Positions 7,096 through 15,367 of a stretch of 38,253 bases of DNA are shown here, one piece after another; positions within the stretch are counted from its first letter, which is position 1, and each line of letters opens with the position of its first letter. The translations under genes and the position numbers were made by a program. Source of the DNA: Sellimonas sp963559135 (GTDB lineage: Bacteria; Bacillota; Clostridia; Lachnospirales; Lachnospiraceae); NCBI GenBank assembly GCA_963559135.1, contig CAUWJP010000030.1, positions 1 through 38,253 on the forward strand, given 5' to 3'. The notes under the pieces are model-generated. The model was not told the origin of the DNA, ran no database searches, and saw only the letters and a program-made list of their open reading frames with translations.

Positions 7096-7265
7096 TAGAT
7101 GAGTACTAATTTTTTAATTTTTACACAAAAGTTACAAACCAGTCAGAGACGTTCTGGGGGCTATACAGTGACAGCTCTGACCTCTTGAACTCTGTTTGCG
7201 AAGTACCTGGCACACAAAACGGTTGGCCTTATCGATTAACCGCTTTCCAAACTTTTCTGATAAAC

Positions 7266-7460
7266 TTACTTTTTCCCAAGATTCTCCAAAATACCGGATA
7301 TAGCTGATATTAGCCAGCCAAGACCTATAATACTCCAAAAAATTTTCCATCCTGTTGCCAGCTCTGCAACAAAGATAAATGTATAAAGTGCCAAAACGCT
7401 TATGATTACTCCTATACAGTAAAAAAATAATTTAAATTTTCTTCGCTTCTCCTGATTCAT
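7266..7460 (-). CDS. Small two-helix membrane protein, unknown function
   Basis: A 64-residue protein. A Lys/Arg-rich start (MNQEKRRKFK) is followed by two hydrophobic segments (LFFYCIGVIISVLALYTFIF and WKIFWSIIGLGWLISAISGI) and a basic end. AAAAGG sits just before ATG 7460. It follows the anchored protein at 7506-8051 by 45 bases on the same strand, so the two are likely co-transcribed. No family recognised. From its stop to the hsp20 promoter (7096-7265) I see no gene; an overlapping 72-codon frame there lacks a ribosome site. Confidence 0.65.
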   Translation of the reverse strand: MNQEKRRKFKLFFYCIGVIISVLALYTFIFVAELATGWKIFWSIIGLGWLISAISGILENLGKK

Positions 7461-7505
7461 TCCTTTTCACCCTTTATCCTTTTACATTCTTGTAAATTGT
7501 CTGCT

Positions 7506-8051
7506 TTACTTGCTATATACATATTTTTCTGCATCTTGCAAAGATAACAAACCGATCGGCTCTAATTGCCTGTCTTCAACAATCCGCCAAACCTTTCCAT
7601 CCTTCTCTAAAATAACTTCATGTTCCGCATCATATCCTGTCTCTGTTTCCGTTTCTGCTATCTTTAAGTAGGTTTCTTCCTTAATTTTCATAGAGACAAT
7701 GGAATCGGATATTTTTTCTGAGTCAATGATAGTAATATCTGTTCGGGCTGAAGAATACGTTTCTCCTGACTCTTTCATTTTATCTCTGAATTTTACAATC
7801 TGATTTCTCTGTCGTTCTTCTACAACATTGGCATATTTTGATTTGAAATAATTCTCATGCAAGATAGTTCTGTCTGAGACCATAATATTTGCCCTGCTCT
7901 CCAACAGTTCTTTTATTTGATTGGAAATCACCTTCCTTTCTCTTCCGTATACAGACGACGTATTAATGTACAAAAAAGCTGTATATAGAATTCCCGAAAA
8001 CATAATTATTCCAACTATGATTACCAAAACTATACTTTTTAATTTTTTCAA
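7506..8051 (-). CDS. Membrane-anchored extracytoplasmic protein, unknown function
   Basis: A 181-residue protein with an uncleaved-looking signal anchor at residues 6-29 (IVLVIIVGIIMFSGILYTAF) and an extracellular alpha/beta domain. The domain contains ENYFKSKYANVVEERQRNQI and ends HEVILEKDGKVWRIVEDRQL, like the NTF2-type domain found before amidase domains in secreted Clostridia proteins. Here no amidase domain follows; the protein ends about 20 residues later. The start is TTG 8051, eight bases after AGGAGG. It is probably co-transcribed with the small membrane protein downstream. Function unknown. Confidence 0.65.
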   Translation of the reverse strand: MKKLKSIVLVIIVGIIMFSGILYTAFLYINTSSVYGRERKVISNQIKELLESRANIMVSDRTILHENYFKSKYANVVEERQRNQIVKFRDKMKESGETYSSARTDITIIDSEKISDSIVSMKIKEETYLKIAETETETGYDAEHEVILEKDGKVWRIVEDRQLEPIGLLSLQDAEKYVYSK

Positions 8052-8224
8052 TCCTAAATCCTCCTGTATTTAAAAATGGCTCTGATTCTAAAACATAAAC
8101 TTATAACCAATTTTAAAATACAGGTATTATAATCAACGAAAAAATCATTTAATTTTTTATTTATATGAGAGCCTGCTAATCTATTCTGATATCTGTCCTT
8201 CTTATTCTTATTTCCTTCATAATA

Positions 8225-8258
8225 ATGAAAAAGCCCAATTCTTTTTTAGAATCAGACT
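8225..8258 (-). terminator. Terminator after corA
   Basis: On the minus strand AGTCTGATTCT (8248-8258) pairs with AGAATTGGGCT (8232-8242) using G-T pairs, with an A-rich loop, then TTTTTCATT. Confidence 0.75.
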
Positions 8259-8298
8259 TTTTCAGACTTTCCGGTTTTTGATTTTTCCACTAAATAAG

Positions 8299-9162
8299 TC
8301 AGAACCATTTTTTCCTTTTGAAAATCACGATTTCTATTATTACTATGACAAGCGCTAAAATACATATAAACAAATATCCGTATCGCAATTCTAACTCTGG
8401 CATCATTTTGAAATTCATCCCGTACCATCCTGCTATGAGTGTAAGCGGCATGAATATCGTAGTCACTATGGTCAACAGCTGCATCACCTTATTTTGTTCC
8501 GTGCTGATCTTCGACTGATATATGTCCCTTATCTGGAGAGCATATTCGCTCATTGCCAGTGAGTCATGATAAAGTCTGTCGACTTTGTTGCCCAGATAAG
8601 AAAACAGCTGTCTCTCCTTCTCTCTCTGCTCCTTGATCATAGCTTCCTCTAACACATCCGCAAGATCCGCAAGAAGCTGATAATATCTGCTCATCTCCCT
8701 GATTTCTTTTCTATATCGAGCCACAAAAATGTCAAAATCACCCGGAAGATCTGCAATGTCTTCCATCACCATCTCTTCCACAGAATTCAGTTTCTTCTCA
8801 TACTCCTCAAGGAACAGCAGATCATCTCTCACCAGATATTCCAGTAATTCCAGCATAATGAGATACGATGAGTCACCCTCCAGATTTCTCTCACACATAA
8901 TCTCATCAAACATATCTTTTGCATGTGCTTCATCACCTATTATTATCAGCCTGTCCATATCCATGTAAAAACCACATTTGAGCAAGTTAGACGTAAAATT
9001 CTTCTTATCTGGAATCACAAGTGTTCCAACAACACAGTTTCCAAACATATCCGCACTACAATGTTTCATATTATGCAAGTTTCGCATCAGTAGTCTGTGA
9101 CCTGTTAATTCTTTGTGATTCTCAAAAAACTCATCTGCTGACACCAGTTCAAGTTTCTTCAT
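8299..9162 (-). CDS. corA: CorA-family Mg2+/divalent cation channel
   Basis: A 287-residue inner-membrane channel, normally a homopentamer that lets Mg2+ (or Co2+/Ni2+) in. A cytoplasmic alpha/beta domain and long helices (SVEEMVMEDIADLPGDFDIF...) precede two C-terminal membrane helices. The first ends in the signature YGMNF (GMN selectivity motif) after TTIFMPLTLIAGW; the second is LFICILALVIVIIEIVIF, followed by a basic KRKKWF tail. It is slightly short compared with E. coli CorA (316) but complete. A promoter lies about 125 bases upstream, and the leader carries two tiny ORFs. A terminator follows, so it is monocistronic. Confidence 0.92.
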   Translation of the reverse strand: MKKLELVSADEFFENHKELTGHRLLMRNLHNMKHCSADMFGNCVVGTLVIPDKKNFTSNLLKCGFYMDMDRLIIIGDEAHAKDMFDEIMCERNLEGDSSYLIMLELLEYLVRDDLLFLEEYEKKLNSVEEMVMEDIADLPGDFDIFVARYRKEIREMSRYYQLLADLADVLEEAMIKEQREKERQLFSYLGNKVDRLYHDSLAMSEYALQIRDIYQSKISTEQNKVMQLLTIVTTIFMPLTLIAGWYGMNFKMMPELELRYGYLFICILALVIVIIEIVIFKRKKWF

Positions 9163-9180
9163 ACAATCATAGCTCCTTAT

Positions 9181-9265
9181 TTATCTTTGATACTGTTCCG
9201 ACATATCACCACTCCTGATATGAAGGGTGAACCACACATCTCCCCGCAGCTTTTGTATTCTCCAT
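9181..9265 (-). promoter_or_regulatory. corA leader with two short upstream ORFs
   Basis: The leader has an ORF from ATG 9265 to TGA 9206-9208 (19 codons, MENTKAAGRCVVHPSYQEW). A second ORF starts one base later at ATG 9204 and ends in TAA at 9181-9183 (MSEQYQR). The second has its own AGGAG, which lies inside the end of the first. The corA ribosome site follows about ten bases after the second stop. GTTCACC and GGTGATA parts of the leader can also pair. Translation-coupled control is possible but unproven. Confidence 0.45.
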
Positions 9266-9286
9266 GGTTCTCATTTTTATAGTCGT

Positions 9287-9315
9287 ATTATATCACCTAA
9301 TGGCTATTGTTTCAA
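9287..9315 (-). promoter_or_regulatory. corA promoter
   Basis: On the minus strand TTGAAA (9310-9315) is 17 bases from a perfect TATAAT (9287-9292). Transcription should begin near 9280, giving a leader of about 118 bases. Confidence 0.75.
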
Positions 9316-9365
9316 CGATCCTTCTTGCTTATCGATTACCTTTTCTGACTTCCGCCGTTTGAGTT

Positions 9366-10532
9366 TTATTCCTGTTTTTCGAACAGGGTAAACACTGCTG
9401 TCACGAATTCATCCTCGTTCATCTTGTTTTCCACATATTGGTCAAAAGCTTCTTTATCAATTTTCTGCCCGTCAACCACCTTCTGGTACTCTGGATAATT
9501 CTGCTCCACTTTCTCCCTGGTAATCACATAACTGCTGCCGCTGAAGTTATACCGTATATATTCCAGATTCCTGATTAGGGCAAATGCTGAAACTGAATTG
9601 TAAATCAGCCCTTTTTCCGTATAGAGATCTTCATTTCCATACCAGTCTGTTGTATGATAATCGATGGTTACGCCGCAGTTCTCCGAATCAATCTCAAATA
9701 CATATCCATGCTCTGACAAAGGCAGCGCATGGAACAGATTCCCGGTATTGCTGTTATCTCCAATATAATTGCTCTGATACCGGATAATCTGTCGGATCCC
9801 ACATTTATCCCGGTTGAAGGGGCTAACCGGAACTGTTTCCACGTCATACTCCTTTTTTGTATCAATAATAAAATACTCATTCGGCGTATCTGCATTAATC
9901 TGAAACACATGATAAAACAAGTTGCGGTATTCTATGATCTTCCCTTCGTTAAAATAAGTTATGGTCGAATATCGGTAAACAGGCGGGCGTTTATATTCTG
10001 ATACACCCACGAAGTCAGCCGCCATAAAAATCCCGATCAGCAGCAAAAATGTGCCGGCACAAACCAGTATTCTCTTCAACAGGGATATGGCTCTTAGTTC
10101 CCGGAAAATCCCAGCCGCTACCAGCAGACATCCAAAGATGGAATAAATCTCTCCCCAACTGCTTTCCGGTTTAAATATGGAAAATGAGAATATACAGATC
10201 AGAATTCCTGCTATTATGATACAGATAGAAATCTTCTTATGTTCATTTTTGATCTTCTTTACACTGTAATCAATAGTGCTGATCAAATTCTTCTCTGCGC
10301 AGGCGGCACTCTCCTCCTCCCTGATCTCTTCTCCTGCCAGAAGTTCATTCAGCGTAATCCCAAGTTCCTTACTCAGCGGCTCCAGCATCGACAAATCCGG
10401 CATATAGTTTCCATTCTCCCAGCGCGATATGGTCTTATTGGTGACGCCAAGCCTTTCTCCCAGCTGTTCCTGAGTCAATCCTTTCTTCTTGCGATTGACG
10501 GCGATGAACGCCCCGATCTTCTTACTATCCAT
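9366..10532 (-). CDS. XRE regulator with membrane segments and DUF4825-like sensor domain
   Basis: A 388-residue protein. An N-terminal Cro/CI helix-turn-helix spans residues 5-60 (IGAFIAVNRKKKGLTQEQLG, GVTNKTISRWENGNYMPDLS). Three hydrophobic segments lie between about 98 and 175 (ISICIIIAGILICIFSFSIF, IYSIFGCLLVAAGIF, ILVCAGTFLLLIGIFMAA). A large extracytoplasmic domain ends SAFALIRNLEYIRYNFSGSS...ITREKVEQNYPEYQ, which looks like DUF4825. This is a membrane-tethered one-component sensor layout. The start follows AAGGAGG. No obvious target operon is adjacent, and it is separated from the pbfA-like gene by a strong terminator. Ligand unknown. Confidence 0.8.
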   Translation of the reverse strand: MDSKKIGAFIAVNRKKKGLTQEQLGERLGVTNKTISRWENGNYMPDLSMLEPLSKELGITLNELLAGEEIREEESAACAEKNLISTIDYSVKKIKNEHKKISICIIIAGILICIFSFSIFKPESSWGEIYSIFGCLLVAAGIFRELRAISLLKRILVCAGTFLLLIGIFMAADFVGVSEYKRPPVYRYSTITYFNEGKIIEYRNLFYHVFQINADTPNEYFIIDTKKEYDVETVPVSPFNRDKCGIRQIIRYQSNYIGDNSNTGNLFHALPLSEHGYVFEIDSENCGVTIDYHTTDWYGNEDLYTEKGLIYNSVSAFALIRNLEYIRYNFSGSSYVITREKVEQNYPEYQKVVDGQKIDKEAFDQYVENKMNEDEFVTAVFTLFEKQE

Positions 10533-10634
10533 ATCTCCACCTCCTTTCCAGACATATCTTATACTTTGTGCCCCAAAACGTACACCCCACAGATAGCGAA
10601 TTCTGCAATATCACAGGATTTCTGATATCATACT

Positions 10635-10686
10635 ATAAAAACACCATTGAAATCTACCCTCAAAAGGTAATGATTTCAATGGTGTT
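10635..10686 (-). terminator. Strong terminator after the pbfA-like gene
   Basis: A perfect 15-base-pair stem: AACACCATTGAAATC (10640-10654) with its complement at 10672-10686. On the minus strand it is followed by TTTTTATAG. Confidence 0.92.
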
Positions 10687-10708
10687 CCTTTTACCGTATG
10701 AATACTAT

Positions 10709-12052
10709 CTAATTTCTTTGCTGTTCTTCTATTGCTTTCTCCAGAATGTCCATAGCCCTAGTCAGCTCTTCCTGTGATATTATGAGTGGCGGAGCTAATG
10801 TCAGCACATTTCCTTGAGAGACCTTAAAGCTCAGTCCATACTCCAGACATCGGTAAAGAATCCGTTCCGCAAGCATAACATCCTTTTCTTTGCTCTCTCT
10901 GTCTTTTACCAATTCAACAGCAAGCAGTGCTCCAATGCTTCGCACGTCCCCTATACATGCAAAACGTTCTTGCATTTTCTGTAGCCGCTGCGTCATATAA
11001 TTTCCAATTTCCTCGACTTGTTCCAAAAGATTCGCTTTTTCAATATATTCAATAAGCGCCAGTCCGACAGTAGCACCAAGGGGACTTTTTTCATGTGTAT
11101 AATGCCCCAGTGATATTTCCTTGCACACATCAAAACTTTCCTTTGCGATTACAGCCGAAATAGGGTACAAAGCTCCTCCAAGTCCTTTTCCCACCACAAG
11201 AATATCCGGCTCAATGTCATAATGTTGATATACAAACATCTTTCCGGTCCGGCCAAAAGCCGTTGGGATTTCATCAAAGATAAGTGCAATATCATAGTCA
11301 TCGCAAATTCTTCGAATTCTCTTATAATATTCTTTTGGCGGAATCTGAACATCGGTACATCGAACAGGTTCCATAATGATAGCTCCAATATCCCCTTCGC
11401 ATCTACAAATATATTCCAGATAATCTAAACATTTGAAATTACAAGCCTTGCAATCTCCAAACGGACACCGATAAGAATTATACGGCATAATATGTTCCGT
11501 CCCCGGAAGAAGTGGACCAATGTTTTTTCGAAAATGGCTTTCTCCACCAACAGATATTGCATCGAGATTCGCTCCATGGAAAGAATCCCAAAGAGAAATT
11601 GTTTTAAATTTCTTTTTAGTGTATCGGACCATTTTTAAAGCCAGTCCTATTGACGATGAGCCGCTGGGAGTGAATAAAACTTTCTTCCCTCCTCCATTAA
11701 GAGCAGATAGCTTTTGAGCAAGTGCAATAGCCTTCTCATTTGTAAACCTTCTTGGTGAAAAAGAAAGTGTCCGCAGCTGTTTTTCCAAAGCACTGATCAG
11801 ATATGGATGATTATACCCTAGTTGATGAACGCTGTTCCCGTGAAAATCCATAATTTTACGTCCATCTTTTGTGTATAAATAAATACCGTCAACCCCTGTA
11901 ACACAATCTAAACACGGACTTGATAATGCCTGATGTATAAAAACATCGCTGTCTTCCGCTAATACATTTATTGTATCCTGACTCAAAAATTTTTCCTGCC
12001 ATTTGCTTCTTTCCGGAGTCAGATTAATATCCCCTTCTGTCCTGCTTACCAT
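10709..12052 (-). CDS. pbfA: PbfA-like (R)-1-hydroxy-2-aminoethylphosphonate ammonia-lyase (class III aminotransferase fold)
   Basis: A 447-residue PLP enzyme. The start GDINLTPERSKWQ, the phrases DFHGNSVHQLGYNHP, WDSFHGANLDAISVGGE, GHYTHEKSPLG and the end GLSFKVSQGNVLTLAPPLII match the PbfA subgroup, not ornithine or GABA transaminases. PbfA converts hydroxy-aminoethylphosphonate to phosphonoacetaldehyde, feeding the PhnX/PhnW route. DEIPTAFGRTGKMF and the PLP lysine in VVGKGLGGALYP are intact. A Cys cluster (CPFGDCKACNFKC) near residue 200 is also typical. AGGAGG precedes ATG 12052. No phnX, phnW, phosphonate transporter or pbfD is visible nearby, so the substrate role is uncertain; a related hydroxy-amine eliminase is the alternative. 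Confidence 0.8.
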   Translation of the reverse strand: MVSRTEGDINLTPERSKWQEKFLSQDTINVLAEDSDVFIHQALSSPCLDCVTGVDGIYLYTKDGRKIMDFHGNSVHQLGYNHPYLISALEKQLRTLSFSPRRFTNEKAIALAQKLSALNGGGKKVLFTPSGSSSIGLALKMVRYTKKKFKTISLWDSFHGANLDAISVGGESHFRKNIGPLLPGTEHIMPYNSYRCPFGDCKACNFKCLDYLEYICRCEGDIGAIIMEPVRCTDVQIPPKEYYKRIRRICDDYDIALIFDEIPTAFGRTGKMFVYQHYDIEPDILVVGKGLGGALYPISAVIAKESFDVCKEISLGHYTHEKSPLGATVGLALIEYIEKANLLEQVEEIGNYMTQRLQKMQERFACIGDVRSIGALLAVELVKDRESKEKDVMLAERILYRCLEYGLSFKVSQGNVLTLAPPLIISQEELTRAMDILEKAIEEQQRN

Positions 12053-12210
12053 AAAAGCCTCCTGATAACTAAAATTAATCTGTATATAACGATAAATACC
12101 GTATTCTTTCTTTATACCTCTATCAAATTCTTTTTATCTACCATGCAAGTGTGAAAGGAATGTAAAATTTCTGTCAAATAAGCCATGATGTGCTTCCCCT
12201 CCATTTTTCC

Positions 12211-12238
12211 TTGACATTTTTTTCTTCCGTATTATAAT
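12211..12238 (+). promoter_or_regulatory. Promoter of the marR gene
   Basis: TTGACA (12211-12216) is 16 bases from a perfect TATAAT (12233-12238). The predicted start of transcription lies just before the palindromic operator. Confidence 0.8.
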
Positions 12239-12254
12239 TATAAGTCGTGAATAG

Positions 12255-12282
12255 TTTGAATTCAAATTATTTGAATCCAAAT
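12255..12282 (+). promoter_or_regulatory. Tandem palindromes, likely MarR operator
   Basis: TTTGAATTCAAA (12255-12266) is a perfect palindrome. ATTTGAATCCAAAT (12269-12282) repeats it with one central change. They lie immediately downstream of the -10 box and upstream of the marR ribosome site, ideal for autorepression. The link to this MarR protein is inferred from position. Confidence 0.7.
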
Positions 12283-12311
12283 ATAAAACAAGAAAAGGAG
12301 AACTTATATCG

Positions 12312-12734
12312 ATGGATCTTTCGTTTCATTATCTGATCATGGCGGAACAGTCTCTGTTCCATAAAGAACTGCTGGCAAAGTTGAAAGACCTTGGATTGAC
12401 TATTGGACAGCCCAAAATCCTGGATTATCTGCAGACTTGTGATGGCGCAGAGCAAAAGGATATTGCCAGGGGATGTCATATTGAGCCTGGTACCCTCACT
12501 ACACTTTTGAACCGTATGGAAACTGGCGGCCTGGTGGAGCGGCGTATGCTGAATGGTAACCGAAGAAGCCTTTATGTTTTTATGACAGCGAAAGGCAAAG
12601 AACGGGCCAAAGCGGTTACAGAAGCTTTCCGTGAATTGGAAGAAAAAGCATTTCATGGCCTGTCCGATGATGAGCGGACTCAATTTCTGGACACATTTAT
12701 CAAAATTTATCAGAATACCACAAGAAAGGAATGA
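12312..12734 (+). CDS. MarR-family transcriptional regulator
   Basis: A 140-residue winged-helix dimer protein. Helix-turn-helix residues GAEQKDIARGCHIEPGTLTTLLNRMETGGLVERR and the wing NGNRRSLYVFMTAKGKERA are clear MarR hallmarks, flanked by dimerisation helices. AAGGAG precedes ATG 12312. It is the first gene of a two-gene unit with the YczE-kinase fusion, whose ATG is eight bases beyond the stop. The perfect promoter and two palindromes upstream suggest autoregulation, probably relieved by a small ligand. Its target is likely the downstream membrane fusion. Confidence 0.9.
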   Translation: MDLSFHYLIMAEQSLFHKELLAKLKDLGLTIGQPKILDYLQTCDGAEQKDIARGCHIEPGTLTTLLNRMETGGLVERRMLNGNRRSLYVFMTAKGKERAKAVTEAFRELEEKAFHGLSDDERTQFLDTFIKIYQNTTRKE

Positions 12735-12741
12735 AAAGAAA

Positions 12742-13983
12742 ATGGAAAAACTAAAACGGTATCTACTGTTTCTGATTGGATTATTTATTAACTCACTTGG
12801 TGTCAGCCTGATAACTAAAGCGGATCTTGGCACATCTCCTATTTCTTCCATCCCCTATGTATTAAGTCTGAATTTCCCTTTTACTTTGGGGCAATTTACT
12901 ATTGTGTTCAGTCTCGTTCTGATCTTTCTGCAGCTTATAATCCTGCGGAAAAATTTTAAGACCGAACATCTGCTCCAGATACCTATTTCCATACTGTTTG
13001 GGTATTTTATCGATCTGACCATGGTGATGCTCTTTTTTGTGAATCCTCACAATTACATTTCCTGTATTCTCTATCTTTTAATAGGATGCCTGGTACTAGG
13101 GTTTGGTGTGTATACGGAAGTCCTTGCTGATGTAGCCATGCTTCCGGGAGAGTCTTTTGTTCGTGCTGTTTCTTCGACATGGAAGACAGAATTTGGAAGT
13201 ACAAAAGTTGTTTTTGATGTATCTCTTACCATCATTGCAGCAGTACTTTCCTTTGTATTTGCCCATCGTCTGGATGGGGTTCGGGAAGGTACAGTTATTG
13301 CAGCGCTTCTCGTAGGTTTTATTGCCCGGCTGTTTGGAAGAAAATTATCTTTTCTGGAAGAACGGTTGTTTGGAAGAAAGACAGAAATTTCTGATACAAA
13401 GGAAAAGGACGAGACTTTGGACAAGCTGCCTCCGGTGATTGTAATCGGTCGGCAGTTCGGCAGCGGAGGACATGATATTGGAAAAGCACTTGCAAAGAAG
13501 CTGGGATACGATTTTTGTGATAATGAAATCATTCAGATGGCGGCCGGGTCTACCGGGTATGATCCGGAATTCATAAAGAACAGAGAAGAAAATATGACAA
13601 ACAGTTTTCTTTACGACCTGATGAGCCAGATGTATATCTATTCCGAAAGCAAAGAAGCTCCCAGAGATGAAATCTTTGAATCTGAGGGAAAGGTGATCCG
13701 CGAACTGGCTGAAAAAGGACATTGTGTTATTATCGGCCGCTGCGCAGATCAGGTTCTCCACAACCGCCCTAATACCTTGAAAGTTTTCCTTCATGCTCCG
13801 GAATCTGTACGTAAAGAGCGCATTATGAAATTGGAAAACCTCTCAGCAGGAGAAGCTCTTCAGAAAATTCACAAGATGGATAAACATCGCTCTGATAACT
13901 ACAGTTATTATACCCGACACATATGGGCGGAGCTCAGAACTATGATCTTACGTTGGATTCCTCTATCGGAAAGGAATCTGTAA
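12742..13983 (+). CDS. YczE-type membrane protein fused to a cytidylate-kinase-like domain, 3' end frameshifted
   Basis: As read, 413 residues. Residues 1-205 form about five membrane helices of the YczE/YitT type (KRYLLFLIGLFINSLGVSLI, TKADLGTSPISSIPY). Residues 232-413 form a cytidylate-kinase-like domain with PPVIVIGRQFGSGGHDIGK as its P-loop region and VIIGRCADQVL. Near 13930 the frame shifts. After YYTRHIW the current frame gives 18 unrelated residues and stops at 13983. The next frame continues QNYDLTLDSSIGKESVIAMI and 11 more residues to TAG 14028-14030, the normal end of such proteins. A one-base loss in the GGGCGGAGCT stretch explains it. It may be a true mutation or a sequencing error. 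The real start is ATG 12742, after AAAGGA. Confidence 0.85.
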   Translation: MEKLKRYLLFLIGLFINSLGVSLITKADLGTSPISSIPYVLSLNFPFTLGQFTIVFSLVLIFLQLIILRKNFKTEHLLQIPISILFGYFIDLTMVMLFFVNPHNYISCILYLLIGCLVLGFGVYTEVLADVAMLPGESFVRAVSSTWKTEFGSTKVVFDVSLTIIAAVLSFVFAHRLDGVREGTVIAALLVGFIARLFGRKLSFLEERLFGRKTEISDTKEKDETLDKLPPVIVIGRQFGSGGHDIGKALAKKLGYDFCDNEIIQMAAGSTGYDPEFIKNREENMTNSFLYDLMSQMYIYSESKEAPRDEIFESEGKVIRELAEKGHCVIIGRCADQVLHNRPNTLKVFLHAPESVRKERIMKLENLSAGEALQKIHKMDKHRSDNYSYYTRHIWAELRTMILRWIPLSERNL

Positions 13984-14203
13984 TTGCAATGATTACAGAG
14001 ATGCTGCATATAAAACATATGGAGGCTTAGAAAGCCATGTCTCCATCCAACGCAACATCATAAACTTAAGAGAATCTGCTTAGAAATTTGTTTTATCTAT
14101 TATACATATTATAATTTTCAATCATCATTCATCCGACTTTTTATTGCATGTTCAGCAATCATAGGCTTACCATAATGGTATCCATAAAAGGAGGACCAAT
14201 CTT

Positions 14204-15268
14204 ATGCATAAAGATGATCAGATGACACCAAAAGAACGCGCCTTTGCTTTATTTGCCCAAAAGCCGGTAGACCGTATGCCAATCAAGCTTTTTTCCCCAT
14301 ATATCGGGATGAATTTCGGAGCAACTTACGAAGAAGCCTTTGTACATGCCAAATCCAGAGCACACTGGCTGATTGAAAGTTACCGTCGTTTCGGACAAGA
14401 TGGTTTAAGTGTAAACTATCGGATCGATGGAATTCCAGTAGCATTCGGTGCGGAATCTACTTATGATCCGACCGGAATTCCAATTGTGAAAAATGCTGTT
14501 CTGAAGTCTCTTGCAGACGTCTCTCAGCTTTCTCTCGAGAATGTAGAGTTTAAAAATGATATCAATGCACAGATTGCATTTGATGCCGTACGTTATGTTC
14601 AGGATGAACTGGCAGATGAAGTATTCACCGGAGTCGGTCTGATGGGACCATTTACAACTGCTGCCAATCTGGCAGGTACTGAAGTTGTATTAAAGGCCAT
14701 GCGAAAAGATCCGAAAAATCTTCATAAATTATTGGACTTCGCCGCAGATGCAACAATCGAAGTCGGAAGAAAGTTTGTAGAAAACCAGATGGGAATCGGT
14801 CTTGCAGAACCTACCGCATCTCTCCTTTCTCCAAAACAGTTCCGAGAATTTGTTATTCCGTACTATAAGAAAGTGATGGATACGTGGAAATCCTGGGGAA
14901 GCCGTGGATCCGGATTCCATATCTGTGGAGACACCTCCCGTCTTCTGGAAACCTTCCCTGAAATGGGTATTCGTGGAGTCAGCATCGACAGTGCAGTCGA
15001 TATTGCCTTTGCAAAAGAAAAAATCGGAACTCAGCTTTCTATCATGGGAAATGTCAGTCCGATCGAAATTCTTCAGGGTACACCGGAATCGATTGCATCC
15101 GCGGTAAAAGACTGTTTTGCAAAATGTTGGGACAATCCATGCGGATTTACAATCGCTCCTGGCTGTGATATTCCAGTTCAGACTTCTTTAGAAAACATTG
15201 ATGCTTATATGGCTGCTGCCAGACAATGTGCAAAATATCCTGTTCAACCTTTAAACTGGGAGGCTTAA
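14204..15268 (+). CDS. Uroporphyrinogen decarboxylase-like (MtaA/CmuA-type) methyltransferase
   Basis: A 354-residue TIM-barrel protein of the UroD superfamily. It begins with MTPKERAFALFAQKPVDRMPI, typical of cobamide-dependent methyltransferases, and has GLMGPFTTAANLAG, the zinc-ligand pattern HICG (residues near 244) and a C in APGCDIPVQTSLENIDAYM. Zn-binding His/Cys residues fit methylcobamide:thiol methyltransferases rather than true heme-pathway UroD. AGGAGG lies upstream of ATG 14204. It is a single gene followed by a terminator; no corrinoid protein or MtaB partner is nearby, so its partner must be encoded elsewhere. Substrate unknown. A TACCATAATGGTA palindrome lies at 14168-14180. 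Confidence 0.82.
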   Translation: MHKDDQMTPKERAFALFAQKPVDRMPIKLFSPYIGMNFGATYEEAFVHAKSRAHWLIESYRRFGQDGLSVNYRIDGIPVAFGAESTYDPTGIPIVKNAVLKSLADVSQLSLENVEFKNDINAQIAFDAVRYVQDELADEVFTGVGLMGPFTTAANLAGTEVVLKAMRKDPKNLHKLLDFAADATIEVGRKFVENQMGIGLAEPTASLLSPKQFREFVIPYYKKVMDTWKSWGSRGSGFHICGDTSRLLETFPEMGIRGVSIDSAVDIAFAKEKIGTQLSIMGNVSPIEILQGTPESIASAVKDCFAKCWDNPCGFTIAPGCDIPVQTSLENIDAYMAAARQCAKYPVQPLNWEA

Positions 15269-15280
15269 AAAAGAAACGAC

Positions 15281-15317
15281 AAAAGGAGAAACATAAATCC
15301 AATGTGTTTCTCCTTTT
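15281..15317 (+). terminator. Bidirectional terminator between convergent genes
   Basis: AAAAGGAGAAACA (15281-15293) pairs perfectly with TGTTTCTCCTTTT (15304-15316), followed by T. A-rich and T-rich flanks let it serve both the methyltransferase (+) and the Bce-like permease (-). Confidence 0.88.
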
Positions 15318-15367
15318 TGCTACGACTTTTCATAAGATATCAGAATAAATGCTAAGATCAACTATCA

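Noticed and set aside
7132..7350. 72-codon minus-strand ORF overlapping the small membrane protein
   Set aside because: No ribosome site at its start; it overlaps a better-supported frame with membrane helices.
9163..9300. Mg2+ riboswitch (M-box) upstream of corA
   Set aside because: The leader is only about 118 bases, lacks the multi-stem M-box architecture and has no terminator before corA.
12267..12851. 194-codon antisense ORF opposite marR
   Set aside because: It runs against a clear MarR gene with promoter, operator and ribosome site; no family resemblance.
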